Shown: positions 1 through 9,436, numbered from the stretch's first letter. The stretch is DNA of 44,040 nt from Caryophanon sp. (GCA_018384745.1 JAHAYH010000100.1:1-44040); one strand, 5' to 3'. The notes: generated from the sequence alone by a model not told the origin. Numbers and translations are program-made.

Positions 1-27
1 CGAAGTCGCTGGTACAGTAATTTTCAT
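1..27 (-). CDS. thrB: N-terminus of a GHMP kinase, probably homoserine kinase (partial)
   Basis: Only nine codons are visible, reading MKITVPATS, before the window edge. The start follows an AGGGGA ribosome binding site and lies 5 bases after the stop codon of the degV-type gene, so the two are probably one operon. A GHMP kinase that opens with V-P-A-T-S is typical of homoserine kinase (VPATSANLGPGFD), which phosphorylates homoserine in threonine synthesis. The stretch is too short to be sure; another GHMP kinase is possible. Confidence 0.5.
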
Positions 28-32
28 ATAGT

Positions 33-902
33 TTATTCCCCTAATACTTTCAATGTATTAAGCACTTGGAAATCGTCAATAGCTTCCCGTCCGGTATGAC
101 AACCGATGGACGAGCCAATCATTGCAATACCAACTTTGCGCGGTCGGAATCGCGTTTCAATCACTTTTTTGAGCTCAGCAGCAAATGTCACATCGTCTGC
201 ATGGCTAATGCAAATTACTTGGTTGCTTAAATTGACGCAGCGCGACTCAAGTAAATCAAGCACATGGTTGACCGCCTTTTGACGCCCACGCACTTTCGCA
301 ATTTCAACAAGCTTTCCTTGCTGCATTTCAAAAATCGGATTGATCGATAGCAGCTCACCAACAAACGCACTCGCTTTGGATAAGCGCCCACCTTTGGCTA
401 AATAGTGTAAATCATCAACGACAAGAAGCTGTACCATGCTATCCATGCGTCGCTGCACTTCTTGGACGATTTCACAAACGGAATAGCCTTCCTCATTCAT
501 GCGCGCGGCTTTATCAACAAGCAAGCCGTAGCCAAGCGATGCACATTGCGAATCGATAATTTCTAAACGAAACTGCGGGAATTGTTGCAGCAATTGGTTG
601 CGAATGGCAACCGCCTCATCGTACATGCCGGACAAGCTGCTTGAAAACGTAATATAAACGCCATCCTCACCGCTTTTTGCGAGCGCATGAAACGCGTCAA
701 ATAGCACCTCTTTAGGCGTTTGATACGTGCGAGGTGTCGCGCCTTCACGAATGGCATCGTATACCTCCTCTGCGCGCAGGTCGAGCATGTCGCGATATTG
801 CTGACCGTTTAGCTCAACGATGAGCGGAAACAACGTAATATTATAATCTTGTAAAAATGCAAGCGGCAAATCACAACCACTATCTGCAAATAGCCTCATC
901 AT
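33..902 (-). CDS. DegV family fatty-acid-binding protein
   Basis: This 289-residue protein has the DegV fold: an N-terminal D-S-G-C-D-L loop (residues 8-13) and a TFSSSLSGMYDEA segment near residue 86, where family members hold the fatty-acid carboxylate with serines. In Firmicutes, DegV/FakB proteins bind a fatty acid and present it to the kinase FakA, which makes acyl phosphate for phospholipid synthesis. No FakA is in the window, so that role is family knowledge. The start is ATGATG preceded by AGGAAGGGAG. The gene lies between a HAD phosphatase upstream and a probable thrB 5 bases downstream on the same strand. Length is normal for the family. Confidence 0.88.
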   Translation of the reverse strand: MMRLFADSGCDLPLAFLQDYNITLFPLIVELNGQQYRDMLDLRAEEVYDAIREGATPRTYQTPKEVLFDAFHALAKSGEDGVYITFSSSLSGMYDEAVAIRNQLLQQFPQFRLEIIDSQCASLGYGLLVDKAARMNEEGYSVCEIVQEVQRRMDSMVQLLVVDDLHYLAKGGRLSKASAFVGELLSINPIFEMQQGKLVEIAKVRGRQKAVNHVLDLLESRCVNLSNQVICISHADDVTFAAELKKVIETRFRPRKVGIAMIGSSIGCHTGREAIDDFQVLNTLKVLGE

Positions 903-930
903 GCAATTCTCCCTTCCTGACGCGAACCAA

Positions 931-1737
931 TTAGAGCTTTAAGCGCTCTTGTAATACAACAGCAATGCCGTTTTCTTCATTTGATAACGTAACTTCATTT
1001 GCGATTTGTTTCACAGAATCAATGGCGTTCCCCATCGCCACACCAACCCCTGCATACTCGAGCATTTCAAGGTCGTTATCTTCATCGCCAAATGCGATAA
1101 TACGCTCGCGCGGAATGCCAAACTCCTTTGCGACTAAATCGATGCCAACCGCTTTATTTAAACCTTTTCGTACGATTTCAATGAGCGGAAATGGCGCACC
1201 CCAACGGCGATGTTCAATCACTTCTGCATGCACATCTTCCAAGTGGATGCGAATGGCTGGAACGTGTTGTTCATCGGCCGAAATAAGCAGCGATGTCGGG
1301 TCAGCTGGCAACGTTTCACGCAAGTCGCCAATACGTACGAGCGGATCGCCCATCGTATACAGCGGTGCCATCCATTCATCTTCGCGGTGAATGTACACAT
1401 CGTCTTTAATTTCTGCGAGTAAATTTTCATATTGATACGTATGCACAGACGATACAACATCGTGCACAACGGATAAGTCGATCGGACGGTGGAATGTTTC
1501 CCAACGTGAATTTAACGGATGATGCACAAAGGCACCGTTAAAGTTAACGATTGGTGTGATTAAACCAAGCTCTTTATAAAAAGGTACACTTGAGCGAAAC
1601 GGACGACCAGTTGCGATCATCACGTGATGCCCAGCTTCCTTTGCTTTTAAAATTGTTTCTTTCGTTGTCGCAGCAATTGCTTTGTCATTTGTCAGCAATG
1701 TGCCGTCTAAATCTAATACGATTAAATGATTTTGCAT
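931..1737 (-). CDS. Cof-type HAD-IIB phosphatase
   Basis: A 268-residue HAD hydrolase. Motif I is DLDGTLL, with nucleophile D9 and acid/base D11; the C-terminal motif IV is FGDEDNDLEML, which binds Mg2+. The large cap domain between them is of the IIB/Cof type, found in cytoplasmic sugar-phosphate and flavin-phosphate phosphatases of broad specificity. The start at 1737 was chosen because AAGGGAG sits just upstream and the HAD motif begins six residues later; the reading frame extends 25 codons further without a ribosome binding site. It ends 28 bases before the degV-type gene on the same strand, so co-transcription is likely. The natural substrate cannot be read from sequence. Confidence 0.9.
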   Translation of the reverse strand: MQNHLIVLDLDGTLLTNDKAIAATTKETILKAKEAGHHVMIATGRPFRSSVPFYKELGLITPIVNFNGAFVHHPLNSRWETFHRPIDLSVVHDVVSSVHTYQYENLLAEIKDDVYIHREDEWMAPLYTMGDPLVRIGDLRETLPADPTSLLISADEQHVPAIRIHLEDVHAEVIEHRRWGAPFPLIEIVRKGLNKAVGIDLVAKEFGIPRERIIAFGDEDNDLEMLEYAGVGVAMGNAIDSVKQIANEVTLSNEENGIAVVLQERLKL

Positions 1738-1854
1738 AAAAAAGCTCCCTTCATGTCTCCTAAGTTTACGGCTGTTGTCCGAATTCGTCAAAAAAACGAT
1801 ACATCCCTGCATTTGTCGTCGAAACGAATGCTTTACAAACAGCGAAGTGGCGCG

Positions 1855-1878
1855 CTATCATTACATTTGTTATGATAG
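1855..1878. promoter_or_regulatory. Inverted repeat overlapping a probable -10 element
   Basis: CTATCAT and ATGATAG are 7-base inverted arms separated by 10 bases, between the divergent HAD and Fe-S assembly genes. The right arm contains TATGAT (1871-1876), a plausible -10 box for the plus-strand gene at 1911. No good -35 box is seen. It could be an operator, but the regulator is unknown. Confidence 0.35.
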
Positions 1879-1910
1879 AACTAACTGAATGATAGGAAGG
1901 AGAATTCCAC

Positions 1911-2222
1911 ATGATTGATCAAGATATGAAAGATAGCATCATGGGTGCTTTAGAAAACGTAATCGACCCAGAGTTAGGCATTGATATTGTCAACTTAGGC
2001 TTAGTATACGATGTAGATTTAGACGATGCAGGTGTTGCAACGGTAACAATGACGTTAACATCGATGGGTTGTCCATTAGGTCCAGTAATCGTAGACCAAG
2101 TGAAAACAGCACTTTCTGATTTACCAGAAGTAAAAGAGACAGAAGTAAACATCGTTTGGCAGCCAGCATGGTCAAAAGACATGATGAGCCGCTATGCAAA
2201 AATGGCATTAGGTGTTCGTTAA
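1911..2222 (+). CDS. MIP18/DUF59-family metal-sulfur cluster assembly protein
   Basis: A compact 103-residue protein with the complete MIP18 (DUF59) fold: the N-terminal IMGALENVIDPELGIDIVNLG segment (residues 9-29), then TMTLTSMGCPLGPVI with a single conserved cysteine near residue 53. Relatives (SufT, PaaD, YitW) help mature iron-sulfur proteins in the cytoplasm. GGAAGGAG lies 9 bases before the ATG. The gene is alone on its transcript, with a hairpin terminator after it, so no partner can be read from context. Which Fe-S targets it serves is unknown. Confidence 0.88.
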   Translation: MIDQDMKDSIMGALENVIDPELGIDIVNLGLVYDVDLDDAGVATVTMTLTSMGCPLGPVIVDQVKTALSDLPEVKETEVNIVWQPAWSKDMMSRYAKMALGVR

Positions 2223-2234
2223 TATGTATACAAG

Positions 2235-2263
2235 ATGAGTCCAATAAATGGGCTCATTTTTTT
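2235..2263 (+). terminator. Intrinsic terminator of the MIP18-family gene
   Basis: An 8-bp stem (ATGAGTCC with GGGCTCAT, one G-U pair) is followed by seven T residues, 12 bases after the stop codon. Confidence 0.85.
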
Positions 2264-2321
2264 ATGCAAAAAACGGGTATAGAGTAGTGAAAAAATTTTC
2301 ACAAAATGCGTGTGTAATTCT

Positions 2322-2350
2322 TTGCAAAATGAAGCTCATCGTCCTATAAT
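2322..2350 (+). promoter_or_regulatory. Sigma-A promoter of clpB
   Basis: The -35 box TTGCAA (2322-2327) and the perfect -10 box TATAAT (2345-2350) are separated by 17 bases. Transcription should start near 2357, inside the CtsR operator. Confidence 0.85.
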
Positions 2351-2356
2351 CAAATT

Positions 2357-2373
2357 AGTCAAAGATGGTCAAA
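2357..2373 (+). promoter_or_regulatory. CtsR operator of clpB
   Basis: AGTCAAAGATGGTCAAA matches the CtsR heptad direct repeat RGTCAAA-N3-RGTCAAA exactly. It covers the predicted transcription start, the usual place for repression by CtsR, the heat-labile repressor of clp genes in Firmicutes. No ctsR gene is in the window. Confidence 0.93.
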
Positions 2374-2396
2374 CTTTTTAAAGGGAGGACACAATT

Positions 2397-4523
2397 ATGC
2401 AATTTACACAAACAGATAACGGCAAGCCGCTAGAGCAGTTTGCACGCAATTTAATAGAAGAAGTGAAAAACGGCAAAATGGACCCAGTCATTGGGCGCGA
2501 TGAGGAAATTCGCAACGTCATTCGCATTTTGTCGCGCAAAACGAAAAATAATCCAGTGTTGATCGGTGAACCAGGTGTCGGGAAAACGGCGATTGTCGAA
2601 GGACTCGCACAGCGTATCGTTAAAGGAGACGTCCCAGAAGGCTTAAAAGACTGCGTACTGTACGAATTGGACATGTCTGCACTCATTGCAGGGGCAAGCT
2701 ATCGCGGGCAGTTTGAGGAGCGTTTAAAAGGCGTTTTAAAAGAAGTGAAGGATGCAGAAGGCCGCATCATTTTATTCATTGATGAAATTCATACAATTGT
2801 CGGTGCAGGGAAGACGGACGGTGCGATGGATGCGGGCAATATGTTAAAGCCGATGCTCGCACGCGGTGAGTTAAAATGTATTGGCGCAACAACGCTTGAT
2901 GAATACCGCATGTACATCGAAAAAGATCCAGCGCTTGAGCGTCGCTTCCAACAAGTGCTTGTGCGCGAACCTTCTGTGGAAGATGCCATTTCGATTTTAC
3001 GTGGCTTAAAAGAGCGCTTTGAGCTGCATCACGGCGTGCGCATTCATGACCGCGCAATCGTCGCAGCGGCCCAATTATCAGATCGCTACATTACTGAGCG
3101 TTTTTTACCGGACAAAGCAATCGATTTAATCGATGAAGCGTGCGCGATGATTCGTACGGAAATTGATTCGATGCCACAGGAGCTTGATGCGGTGACACGT
3201 CGGATCATGCAGCTAGAAATTGAAGAGCAAGCGTTGACGAAAGAAAAGGACGAAGCATCGAAAAAACGATTAGCGCATTTACGTGAGGAGCTTGCGCATT
3301 TAAAATCGTCATCAGAAGGGTTACGTAACCAGTGGAAGCTTGAAAAAGAAGGCATTCAAACGCTACAAGCTAAACGTGAGCAGCTTGATAAACTGCGCCG
3401 CGATTCAGAAGACGCACAAATGCGCGGTGATTATAACCGTGCAGCAGAGCTTCAATATAGCCAAATTCCGAAGCTAGAACAAGAGATTGCTGCACTTGAG
3501 GCGGATATCGCAAACGTCGGTGAAAATCGCATTTTACGTGAGGAAGTGACAGCTGAGGAAGTCGCGAACATCGTTTCACGCTGGACAGGAATCCCGGTGA
3601 CGAAATTAGTAGAAGGCGAACGTGAAAAGCTGCTGCGCCTAAAAGAAACATTGCAAGAGCGCGTCGTTGGGCAAGACAATGCCGTGCAGCTCGTAACGGA
3701 AGCAGTATGGCGTGCGCGTGCAGGCATTAAAGATCCGGCAAAACCAATTGGGTCGTTTTTATTCCTTGGTCCAACAGGTGTCGGGAAAACGGAGCTCGCG
3801 AAAGCACTTGCTGCACAGCTATTTGATTCAGAGGAGCATTTTATTCGGATCGACATGTCTGAGTACATGGAAAAACATAGCGTATCGCGCTTAGTCGGTG
3901 CCCCTCCAGGATACGTAGGGTATGAAGAAGGCGGTCAATTAACAGAAGCGGTACGACGCAACCCGTATTCGGTTGTACTGCTTGATGAAATCGAGAAAGC
4001 ACATCCAGATGTTGCAAACATTTTACTGCAAATTTTAGATGATGGGCGCATTACCGATAGCCAAGGACGCCTCGTCAACTTCAGCAATACGGTCGTGATT
4101 TTAACATCGAATATCGGTTCGCAATATTTAATGGACGGCGATGCGAACGACCCAGCAGTAGAGGGCAATGTGATGCATGCACTGCGCATGCACTTTAAGC
4201 CAGAGCTGTTAAACCGTATGGATGATATTGTATTGTTCCATTCATTATCGACAACGCACTTCCATGCGATTGCGGCGAAGTATGTACAGCAGCTGATCGA
4301 TCGTGTAGCAGAGCAAGAGATTACCGTTGTCATTGAGCCAGCTGTGTTAGATTTCGTTGTACAAGAGGGAATGGACCCTCAATTTGGGGCGCGTCCGTTA
4401 CGCCGCTTCGTACAGCGCCATATTGAAACGGTTGTCGCACGTGAGCTGTTAAAAGGTGATATTGTACCAGGTGAAACGTTAATGGTATCGCTGCATGATG
4501 GACAAATCGTGGCACATAAATAA
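2397..4523 (+). CDS. clpB: ClpB-type AAA+ disaggregase lacking the N-terminal domain
   Basis: A 708-residue Hsp100 protein with two AAA+ modules. The first Walker A is GEPGVGKT (57-64) with Walker B ILFIDE (125-130); the second Walker A is GPTGVGKT (458-465). Between them (about 256-375) is the long coiled-coil middle domain specific to ClpB, which receives DnaK, so this is not ClpC, ClpE or ClpL. ClpB is usually about 860 residues; here the protein begins in the linker before module 1, so the roughly 150-residue Clp-N domain is absent. The start is genuine: promoter, CtsR box and AAAGGGAGG site lie directly upstream. Expected role: ATP-driven extraction of proteins from heat-induced aggregates. 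No ClpP-docking loop is evident. Confidence 0.92.
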   Translation: MQFTQTDNGKPLEQFARNLIEEVKNGKMDPVIGRDEEIRNVIRILSRKTKNNPVLIGEPGVGKTAIVEGLAQRIVKGDVPEGLKDCVLYELDMSALIAGASYRGQFEERLKGVLKEVKDAEGRIILFIDEIHTIVGAGKTDGAMDAGNMLKPMLARGELKCIGATTLDEYRMYIEKDPALERRFQQVLVREPSVEDAISILRGLKERFELHHGVRIHDRAIVAAAQLSDRYITERFLPDKAIDLIDEACAMIRTEIDSMPQELDAVTRRIMQLEIEEQALTKEKDEASKKRLAHLREELAHLKSSSEGLRNQWKLEKEGIQTLQAKREQLDKLRRDSEDAQMRGDYNRAAELQYSQIPKLEQEIAALEADIANVGENRILREEVTAEEVANIVSRWTGIPVTKLVEGEREKLLRLKETLQERVVGQDNAVQLVTEAVWRARAGIKDPAKPIGSFLFLGPTGVGKTELAKALAAQLFDSEEHFIRIDMSEYMEKHSVSRLVGAPPGYVGYEEGGQLTEAVRRNPYSVVLLDEIEKAHPDVANILLQILDDGRITDSQGRLVNFSNTVVILTSNIGSQYLMDGDANDPAVEGNVMHALRMHFKPELLNRMDDIVLFHSLSTTHFHAIAAKYVQQLIDRVAEQEITVVIEPAVLDFVVQEGMDPQFGARPLRRFVQRHIETVVARELLKGDIVPGETLMVSLHDGQIVAHK

Positions 4524-4533
4524 TGCGAAACAT

Positions 4534-4569
4534 AAAAAAACGACGCAGACTAATCTGCGTCGTTTTTTT
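4534..4569. terminator. Bidirectional terminator between clpB and yjzD
   Basis: A perfect 10-bp stem (ACGACGCAGA with TCTGCGTCGT) and a CTAA loop are flanked by an A-run on the left and a T-run on the right, so it can stop both convergent transcripts. Confidence 0.92.
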
Positions 4570-4571
4570 AA

Positions 4572-4757
4572 TTAATGATGGTCTGGTGTTGGCTCGTTTG
4601 GAATAACTGCTGCAATCACGAAAATTAAAATCGAGAATACAACTGAAACGATTGCGCCAGCTTGGAAGTTAAAGTCTACGCCAAGTACTGCTGAAACTAC
4701 GTAGTTTAACATCGAAACTAGGATGAATGACCATACAAATGTCATGATATATTGCAT
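4572..4757 (-). CDS. yjzD: Small membrane protein, YjzD/DUF2929 family
   Basis: A 61-residue protein with two membrane segments (about residues 4-25 and 32-54) joined by a short loop, ending in a polar tail with two histidines. It resembles YjzD of B. subtilis in length, hydropathy and location beside fabH. Function is unknown in the family. The ATG at 4757 was chosen because GAGGTG lies 6 bases upstream; a GTG three codons earlier overlaps that site. It is convergent with clpB and divergent from fabH. Confidence 0.72.
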   Translation of the reverse strand: MQYIMTFVWSFILVSMLNYVVSAVLGVDFNFQAGAIVSVVFSILIFVIAAVIPNEPTPDHH

Positions 4758-4965
4758 CAATTTCACCTCTGCTAGTATTGATTGTTACCGTAATAATATT
4801 ACACCTCTCCTATAATAACATAGGAAATCAGGAAAGAAAAACAACTTTTTTAGAAACGACAAATATGCGAATAATTGACGTTGAAATCGCCACATGACGT
4901 ACATATTTATCGTTAGTATAGGTGAAAAAATGCCGGTTGTCGAGCGTATGAATGTGAAGTTTTTG

Positions 4966-4993
4966 TTGAATTTTGAAAACGATTCGTTATAAT
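4966..4993 (+). promoter_or_regulatory. Sigma-A promoter of fabH-fabF
   Basis: TTGAAT (4966-4971) and a perfect TATAAT (4988-4993) are 16 bases apart, about 40 bases before fabH. The -10 box abuts the FapR operator. The remaining gene-free bases from 4758 to 4965 show nothing else recognisable apart from the upstream region of yjzD. Confidence 0.8.
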
Positions 4994-5010
4994 TAAGACC
5001 AAGTACTAAT
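4992..5010. promoter_or_regulatory. FapR operator of fabH-fabF
   Basis: Read on the minus strand this is ATTAGTACTTGGTCTTAAT, very close to the FapR consensus TTAGTACCNNGTCTTAA-type site of Bacillus and Staphylococcus lipid genes. It overlaps the -10 box and the start site, so FapR should block transcription until malonyl-CoA releases it. FapR itself is not in the window. Confidence 0.9.
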
Positions 5011-5036
5011 ATTTACTTACAAAGGGGTTAATGAAC

Positions 5037-5981
5037 ATGACGCAATTAGCAGGCATTATTGGCGTAGGAAGTTACGTGCCGCAAAAGCGCGTGACGAATG
5101 AAGATTTAGAATCGATGCTCGACACATCGGATGAATGGATTCGCACACGTACAGGAATTGAAGCACGTCACTTTGCAGCAGAAGGAGAGGACACATCGCA
5201 TATGGCGATTGCAGCAGCGAAAGAAGCGCTACAGCACGCCAATGTTGATGCGGATCAAGTCGGGCTCATTTTAGTTGCAACCGTTTCACCAGATCGTGCG
5301 TTTCCAAGTGTTGCATGCCAAGTGCAAGAAGCGATTGGTGCAACGCGTGCAGCGGCGATGGATGTGTCAGCGGCATGTGCAGGATTTATGTATGGAATTG
5401 TGACAGCGAAGCAATTTATTGAAAGTAATACGTATGACTATATATTAGTAGTAGGTGTTGAAAAGTTATCGAAATTTATTGATTGGGAAGAGCGCAATAC
5501 CGCGGTGCTATTTGGAGATGGTGCAAGCGCTGTTGTCGTGAGTAAAGTAAGTGAAGGGCGCGGCATTTTATCGTTTGAGCTCGGCGCAGACGGAACAGGC
5601 GGCAAACATTTGTATTTAGATGACGATCAGCACATTAGCATGAATGGCCGCGAAGTATTTAAGTTTGCGGTCCGTCAAATGGGCGAGTCGTCGTTAACAG
5701 TACTTGAAAAAGCAGGCTTACAAAAAGAAGACGTGCAGTTTTTAATTCCACATCAAGCGAACATTCGCATTATGGAAGCGGCGCGTGAACGCTTGCAGTT
5801 ACCGGTAGAAAAAATGGCAACAACGATTCAAAAATACGGCAATACATCAGCAGCTTCGATTGGGACAGCACTATATGAAGAAGTACAAAAGGGCACAATT
5901 CAAGATGATGATGTGCTTGTGATGGTTGGTTTTGGCGGCGGTTTAACATGGGGCGCAATCGCCATGCGCTGGGGATTATAA
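5037..5981 (+). CDS. fabH: Beta-ketoacyl-ACP synthase III (KAS III)
   Basis: A 314-residue FabH that condenses an acyl-CoA primer with malonyl-ACP, the first step of type II fatty-acid synthesis. The catalytic triad is complete: C114 in [10 protein letters not shown]239 in IPHQAN and N269 in KYGNTSAAS. The N-terminal [15 protein letters not shown] segment is the family signature. The ATG at 5037 was preferred over the one at 5031 because AAAGGGG then lies at normal spacing (9 rather than 3 bases). It is followed 14 bases later by fabF and controlled from the FapR-overlapped promoter. In Bacillales this enzyme usually prefers branched primers, but that cannot be confirmed here. Confidence 0.96.
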   Translation: MTQLAGIIGVGSYVPQKRVTNEDLESMLDTSDEWIRTRTGIEARHFAAEGEDTSHMAIAAAKEALQHANVDADQVGLILVATVSPDRAFPSVACQVQEAIGATRAAAMDVSAACAGFMYGIVTAKQFIESNTYDYILVVGVEKLSKFIDWEERNTAVLFGDGASAVVVSKVSEGRGILSFELGADGTGGKHLYLDDDQHISMNGREVFKFAVRQMGESSLTVLEKAGLQKEDVQFLIPHQANIRIMEAARERLQLPVEKMATTIQKYGNTSAASIGTALYEEVQKGTIQDDDVLVMVGFGGGLTWGAIAMRWGL

Positions 5982-5995
5982 GGGGGATGCAATAC

Positions 5996-7228
5996 ATGAA
6001 ACGACGTGTAGTAGTAACAGGAATCGGTGCAGTAACACCAGTAGGCAATACCGCAACGGAAACGTGGGATGCAATTTTAGCAGGGAAAAGTGGCGTTGGA
6101 CCATTAACACGACTAGATGCGGAACTATTTTCAGCAAAAGTAGCAGCGGAAGTAAAAGATTTCTCGATTGAAAAGTGGATTGAAAAAAAGGAAGCGCGCA
6201 AAATGGATCGCTTTACACAATTTGCGCTTGCAGCCGCGATTGAAGCGATGGAAGATGCAAAGTTACACATTACAGAGGAAAATGCTGCCCGCGTTGGCGT
6301 ATGGATCGGTTCAGGGATCGGTGGGATGGAGACGTACGAGCAGCAATTCCGCACGTTTTTAGACCGCGGTGCGCGACGAGTGAGTCCGTTTTTCGTACCG
6401 ATGATGATCCCGGATATGGCATCGGGGCAAGTATCCATTTATTTCGGCGCAAAAGGCATTAACTCATGTACGGTTACAGCGTGTGCATCGGGGACAAACT
6501 CGATTGGCGATGCGTTTAAAGTGATCGAACGTGGCGATGCAGATGCGATGATTACAGGTGGCGCAGAAGCACCGATTACGTCGATGGCAGTGGCAGGATT
6601 TTGTGCGAGCACAGCGCTGTCATTTAATACCGACATTGCGACGGCATCCCGTCCATTTGATAAAAATCGCGACGGCTTCGTTATTGGTGAAGGGGCAGGC
6701 ATCGTCATTTTAGAAGAGTACGAACACGCAGTAGCCCGCGGCGCAACGATTTATGCAGAAGTGCTTGGTTACGGTGCGACAGGGGATGCGCATCACATTA
6801 CTGCACCAGCACCAGAAGGAGAAGGTGCTGCACGTGCAATGGCACAAGCGCTTGCAGATGGCAACGTTGACCCATCGCAAGTCGGCTATATTAATGCGCA
6901 CGGCACAAGCACACCGTACAATGATTTGTTTGAAACAGAAGCGGTGAAAACGGTGTTTGGTGAGCATGCATACAAGTTAGCGATGAGCTCGACAAAATCA
7001 ATGACGGGGCATTTACTCGGCGCAGCAGGTGGCATTGAAGCCATTTTCACCGTGCTTGCGCTAAAGGAAGGGAAGCTCCCACCAACGATGAATTTACACG
7101 AGCCAGACCCTGCATGCGATCTTGACTACGTGCCAAACGAAGCGCGCACAAAGCAGGTAGACTATGCGATGAGCAACTCGCTCGGCTTTGGAGGACATAA
7201 CGCATCGTTATTATTTAAACGCGTTTAA
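5996..7228 (+). CDS. fabF: Beta-ketoacyl-ACP synthase II (KAS II)
   Basis: A 410-residue elongating condensing enzyme. The nucleophile is C163 ([10 protein letters not shown]), and the two catalytic histidines are H302 ([11 protein letters not shown]) and H339 ([10 protein letters not shown]), so it is an active KAS I/II-type enzyme. It extends acyl-ACP with malonyl-ACP in the cytoplasm. The ATG at 5996 matches the conserved N-terminus [14 protein letters not shown] and follows AAGGGGG; longer in-frame starts upstream overlap fabH and lack a ribosome binding site. It is co-transcribed with fabH under FapR control. Confidence 0.96.
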   Translation: MKRRVVVTGIGAVTPVGNTATETWDAILAGKSGVGPLTRLDAELFSAKVAAEVKDFSIEKWIEKKEARKMDRFTQFALAAAIEAMEDAKLHITEENAARVGVWIGSGIGGMETYEQQFRTFLDRGARRVSPFFVPMMIPDMASGQVSIYFGAKGINSCTVTACASGTNSIGDAFKVIERGDADAMITGGAEAPITSMAVAGFCASTALSFNTDIATASRPFDKNRDGFVIGEGAGIVILEEYEHAVARGATIYAEVLGYGATGDAHHITAPAPEGEGAARAMAQALADGNVDPSQVGYINAHGTSTPYNDLFETEAVKTVFGEHAYKLAMSSTKSMTGHLLGAAGGIEAIFTVLALKEGKLPPTMNLHEPDPACDLDYVPNEARTKQVDYAMSNSLGFGGHNASLLFKRV

Positions 7229-7272
7229 ATAAACGAAAGAAGCGCTTGAGGGAAAGCCTTCTCGAAATGAAA

Positions 7273-7309
7273 CAAAGCATCGGAAAATTTGACATTCTCC
7301 GATGCTTTG
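7273..7309. terminator. Hairpin terminator between convergent fabF and trpS
   Basis: A 12-bp perfect stem (CAAAGCATCGGA with TCCGATGCTTTG) and a 13-base loop are followed by a short T-rich run. The U-tract is modest, so termination may be less than complete. Confidence 0.7.
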
Positions 7310-7358
7310 ATTTGTTATGTGTGAGTTCGCGCCATCGTCCAACTCGTTGTTATGACGG

Positions 7359-8360
<1,002 letters not shown>

Positions 8361-8375
8361 CTAATAATAGACAAA

Positions 8376-8627
8376 TAAAAAAACATCACGCTCCCTGTCG
8401 AAAAAAGGGACGAATGATGTTTAAACTCCGCGGTACCACCCAGCTTGTTAGTTGCCTAACCACTTTGTCTCGTAACGTGAGATGACGCATGTAGCTACTA
8501 ACTCGTTCACTACACGAACTCCGAAGCCCATTCGATAAAGCGCGTTGTTTATTTGCAGCAACCATAAACTCTCTTCATCCGCATCTCTTTATGTACTATT
8601 CTTCTTCAACGTTTCTAATTGTATTTG
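8376..8627 (-). promoter_or_regulatory. Tryptophan T-box riboswitch leader of trpS
   Basis: Read on the minus strand, the leader contains the conserved T-box AAGCTGGGTGGTACCGCGG (8429-8447) that forms the antiterminator, preceded by a GAAGAAGAATAGTA Stem I start. A TGG codon (8530-8528), followed by a purine and set between complementary GAAG and CTTC arms, is the likely tryptophan specifier. The terminator arms AACATCA and TGATGTT, with CCC/GGG at the loop side, span 8422-8382 and are followed by a U-tract. Uncharged tRNA-Trp pairing with the specifier and the bulge UGGU would let transcription continue into trpS. Confidence 0.95.
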
Positions 8628-8633
8628 CCAAAA

Positions 8634-8662
8634 ATTATATAAAAAATTGCGCTGTTATGCAA
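8634..8662 (-). promoter_or_regulatory. Sigma-A promoter of the trpS leader
   Basis: On the minus strand, TTGCAT (8662-8657) and a perfect TATAAT (8639-8634) are 17 bases apart, placing the start near 8627 just before T-box Stem I. Confidence 0.85.
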
Positions 8663-8692
8663 CTGACAAATGATCAGCTATTCGCTAATGAC

Positions 8693-8734
8693 TAATAATG
8701 ATTCTCAATTAAAGTATTTTAACTGAGAATAATT
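8693..8734. promoter_or_regulatory. Fur-like box inside a long imperfect palindrome
   Basis: TAATAATGATTCTCA (8693-8707) matches the Fur 7-1-7 consensus TGATAAT-N-ATTATCA at 12 of 14 positions. It is the left half of a 38-base imperfect palindrome (8697-8734) whose right half carries TGAGAAT. The site is upstream of the trpS promoter and about 150-200 bases upstream of the spx promoters. No iron-related gene is adjacent, so its target is unclear. Confidence 0.55.
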
Positions 8735-8885
8735 TGTCGTGAAGCAAGCGTTTAATAACAATTAAATTTGGGAAGTTATAAAGTATAGTAATCTTGTTGG
8801 GAAATCTTGAAATCAAGTGTTTTTAAGTCGTAATTTATATGTAGTAAATATTTGTTTATTCGAGTGAAAAAGTGCGAAAAATGAG

Positions 8886-8947
8886 TTGAAAAACGACGCG
8901 TAATTTTATAGAATAGGGTATCAAAAATGTGCGTGATATTGTATAAT
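8886..8947 (+). promoter_or_regulatory. Tandem sigma-A promoters of spx
   Basis: The upstream promoter is TTGAAA (8886-8891), 17 bases, TAGAAT (8909-8914). A second perfect -10 box TATAAT lies at 8942-8947 with only a weak -35 match. Several stress-responsive promoters are known for spx in B. subtilis, so a tandem arrangement is plausible. The rest of the 400-base gene-free stretch 8640-9025 is AT-rich and has no recognisable ORF. Confidence 0.6.
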
Positions 8948-8962
8948 AGAAACGTAACTATT

Positions 8963-8977
8963 TTAGATTAATTATAA
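8963..8977. promoter_or_regulatory. PerR-like box in the spx leader
   Basis: Read on the minus strand, TTATAATTAATCTAA matches the PerR consensus TTATAAT-N-ATTATAA at 12 of 14 positions. It lies just downstream of the second spx promoter, where binding would block transcription. PerR control of an spx promoter is known in B. subtilis; here it is inferred from the motif alone. Confidence 0.5.
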
Positions 8978-9025
8978 TGTAGATTGAAATAAATTGTATT
9001 ATATTTGAAAGGAAGTGTTTTACGT

Positions 9026-9424
9026 ATGATGGTTACTTTATTTACATCACCGAGTTGTACTTCTTGTCGAAAAGCAAAAGCTTGGTTAGAAGAACATGAC
9101 ATTCCATATACAGAGCGTAATATTTTTTCAGACTCGTTAACGTTAAGTGAAATTAAAGAAATTTTACGCATGACCGAAGATGGTACTGATGAAATCATTT
9201 CAACACGATCAAAAGTGTTCCAAAAATTAAACATTGATGTAGAAAGCCTATCGCTACAACGTTTATATGAATTAATTCAAGAGTACCCAGGGTTATTACG
9301 TCGCCCGATTATTTTAGATGAAAAACGTCTACAAGTCGGCTACAATGAGGATGAAATTCGTCGCTTCTTACCACGTAAAGTGCGTGCGTACCAATTACAA
9401 GAAGCACAACGTATGGTAAATTAA
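9026..9424 (+). CDS. spx: Spx, redox-sensing transcription regulator
   Basis: A 132-residue ArsC-like protein nearly identical in pattern to B. subtilis Spx. The redox switch CxxC is in [10 protein letters not shown] (residues 11 and 14 from this start). [19 protein letters not shown] and [23 protein letters not shown], which contact the RNA polymerase alpha C-terminal domain, are conserved. Under disulfide stress it binds the polymerase and induces thiol-homeostasis genes; otherwise ClpXP degrades it with SpxH. The ATGATG at 9026 follows AAAGGAAG; a TTG at 9005 would overlap that site. It is followed by a terminator and mecA. Confidence 0.97.
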   Translation: MMVTLFTSPSCTSCRKAKAWLEEHDIPYTERNIFSDSLTLSEIKEILRMTEDGTDEIISTRSKVFQKLNIDVESLSLQRLYELIQEYPGLLRRPIILDEKRLQVGYNEDEIRRFLPRKVRAYQLQEAQRMVN

Positions 9425-9436
9425 TTTGCTGATCGT

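Noticed and set aside
965-1390. 141-codon plus-strand frame opposite the HAD phosphatase
   Set aside because: It is antisense to a gene with clear HAD motifs, has no ribosome binding site, and its translation is Ser-rich low-complexity sequence typical of shadow frames.
5770-6438. 222-codon minus-strand frame across fabH and fabF
   Set aside because: It spans the junction of two well-defined genes on the other strand and shows no protein-like motif.
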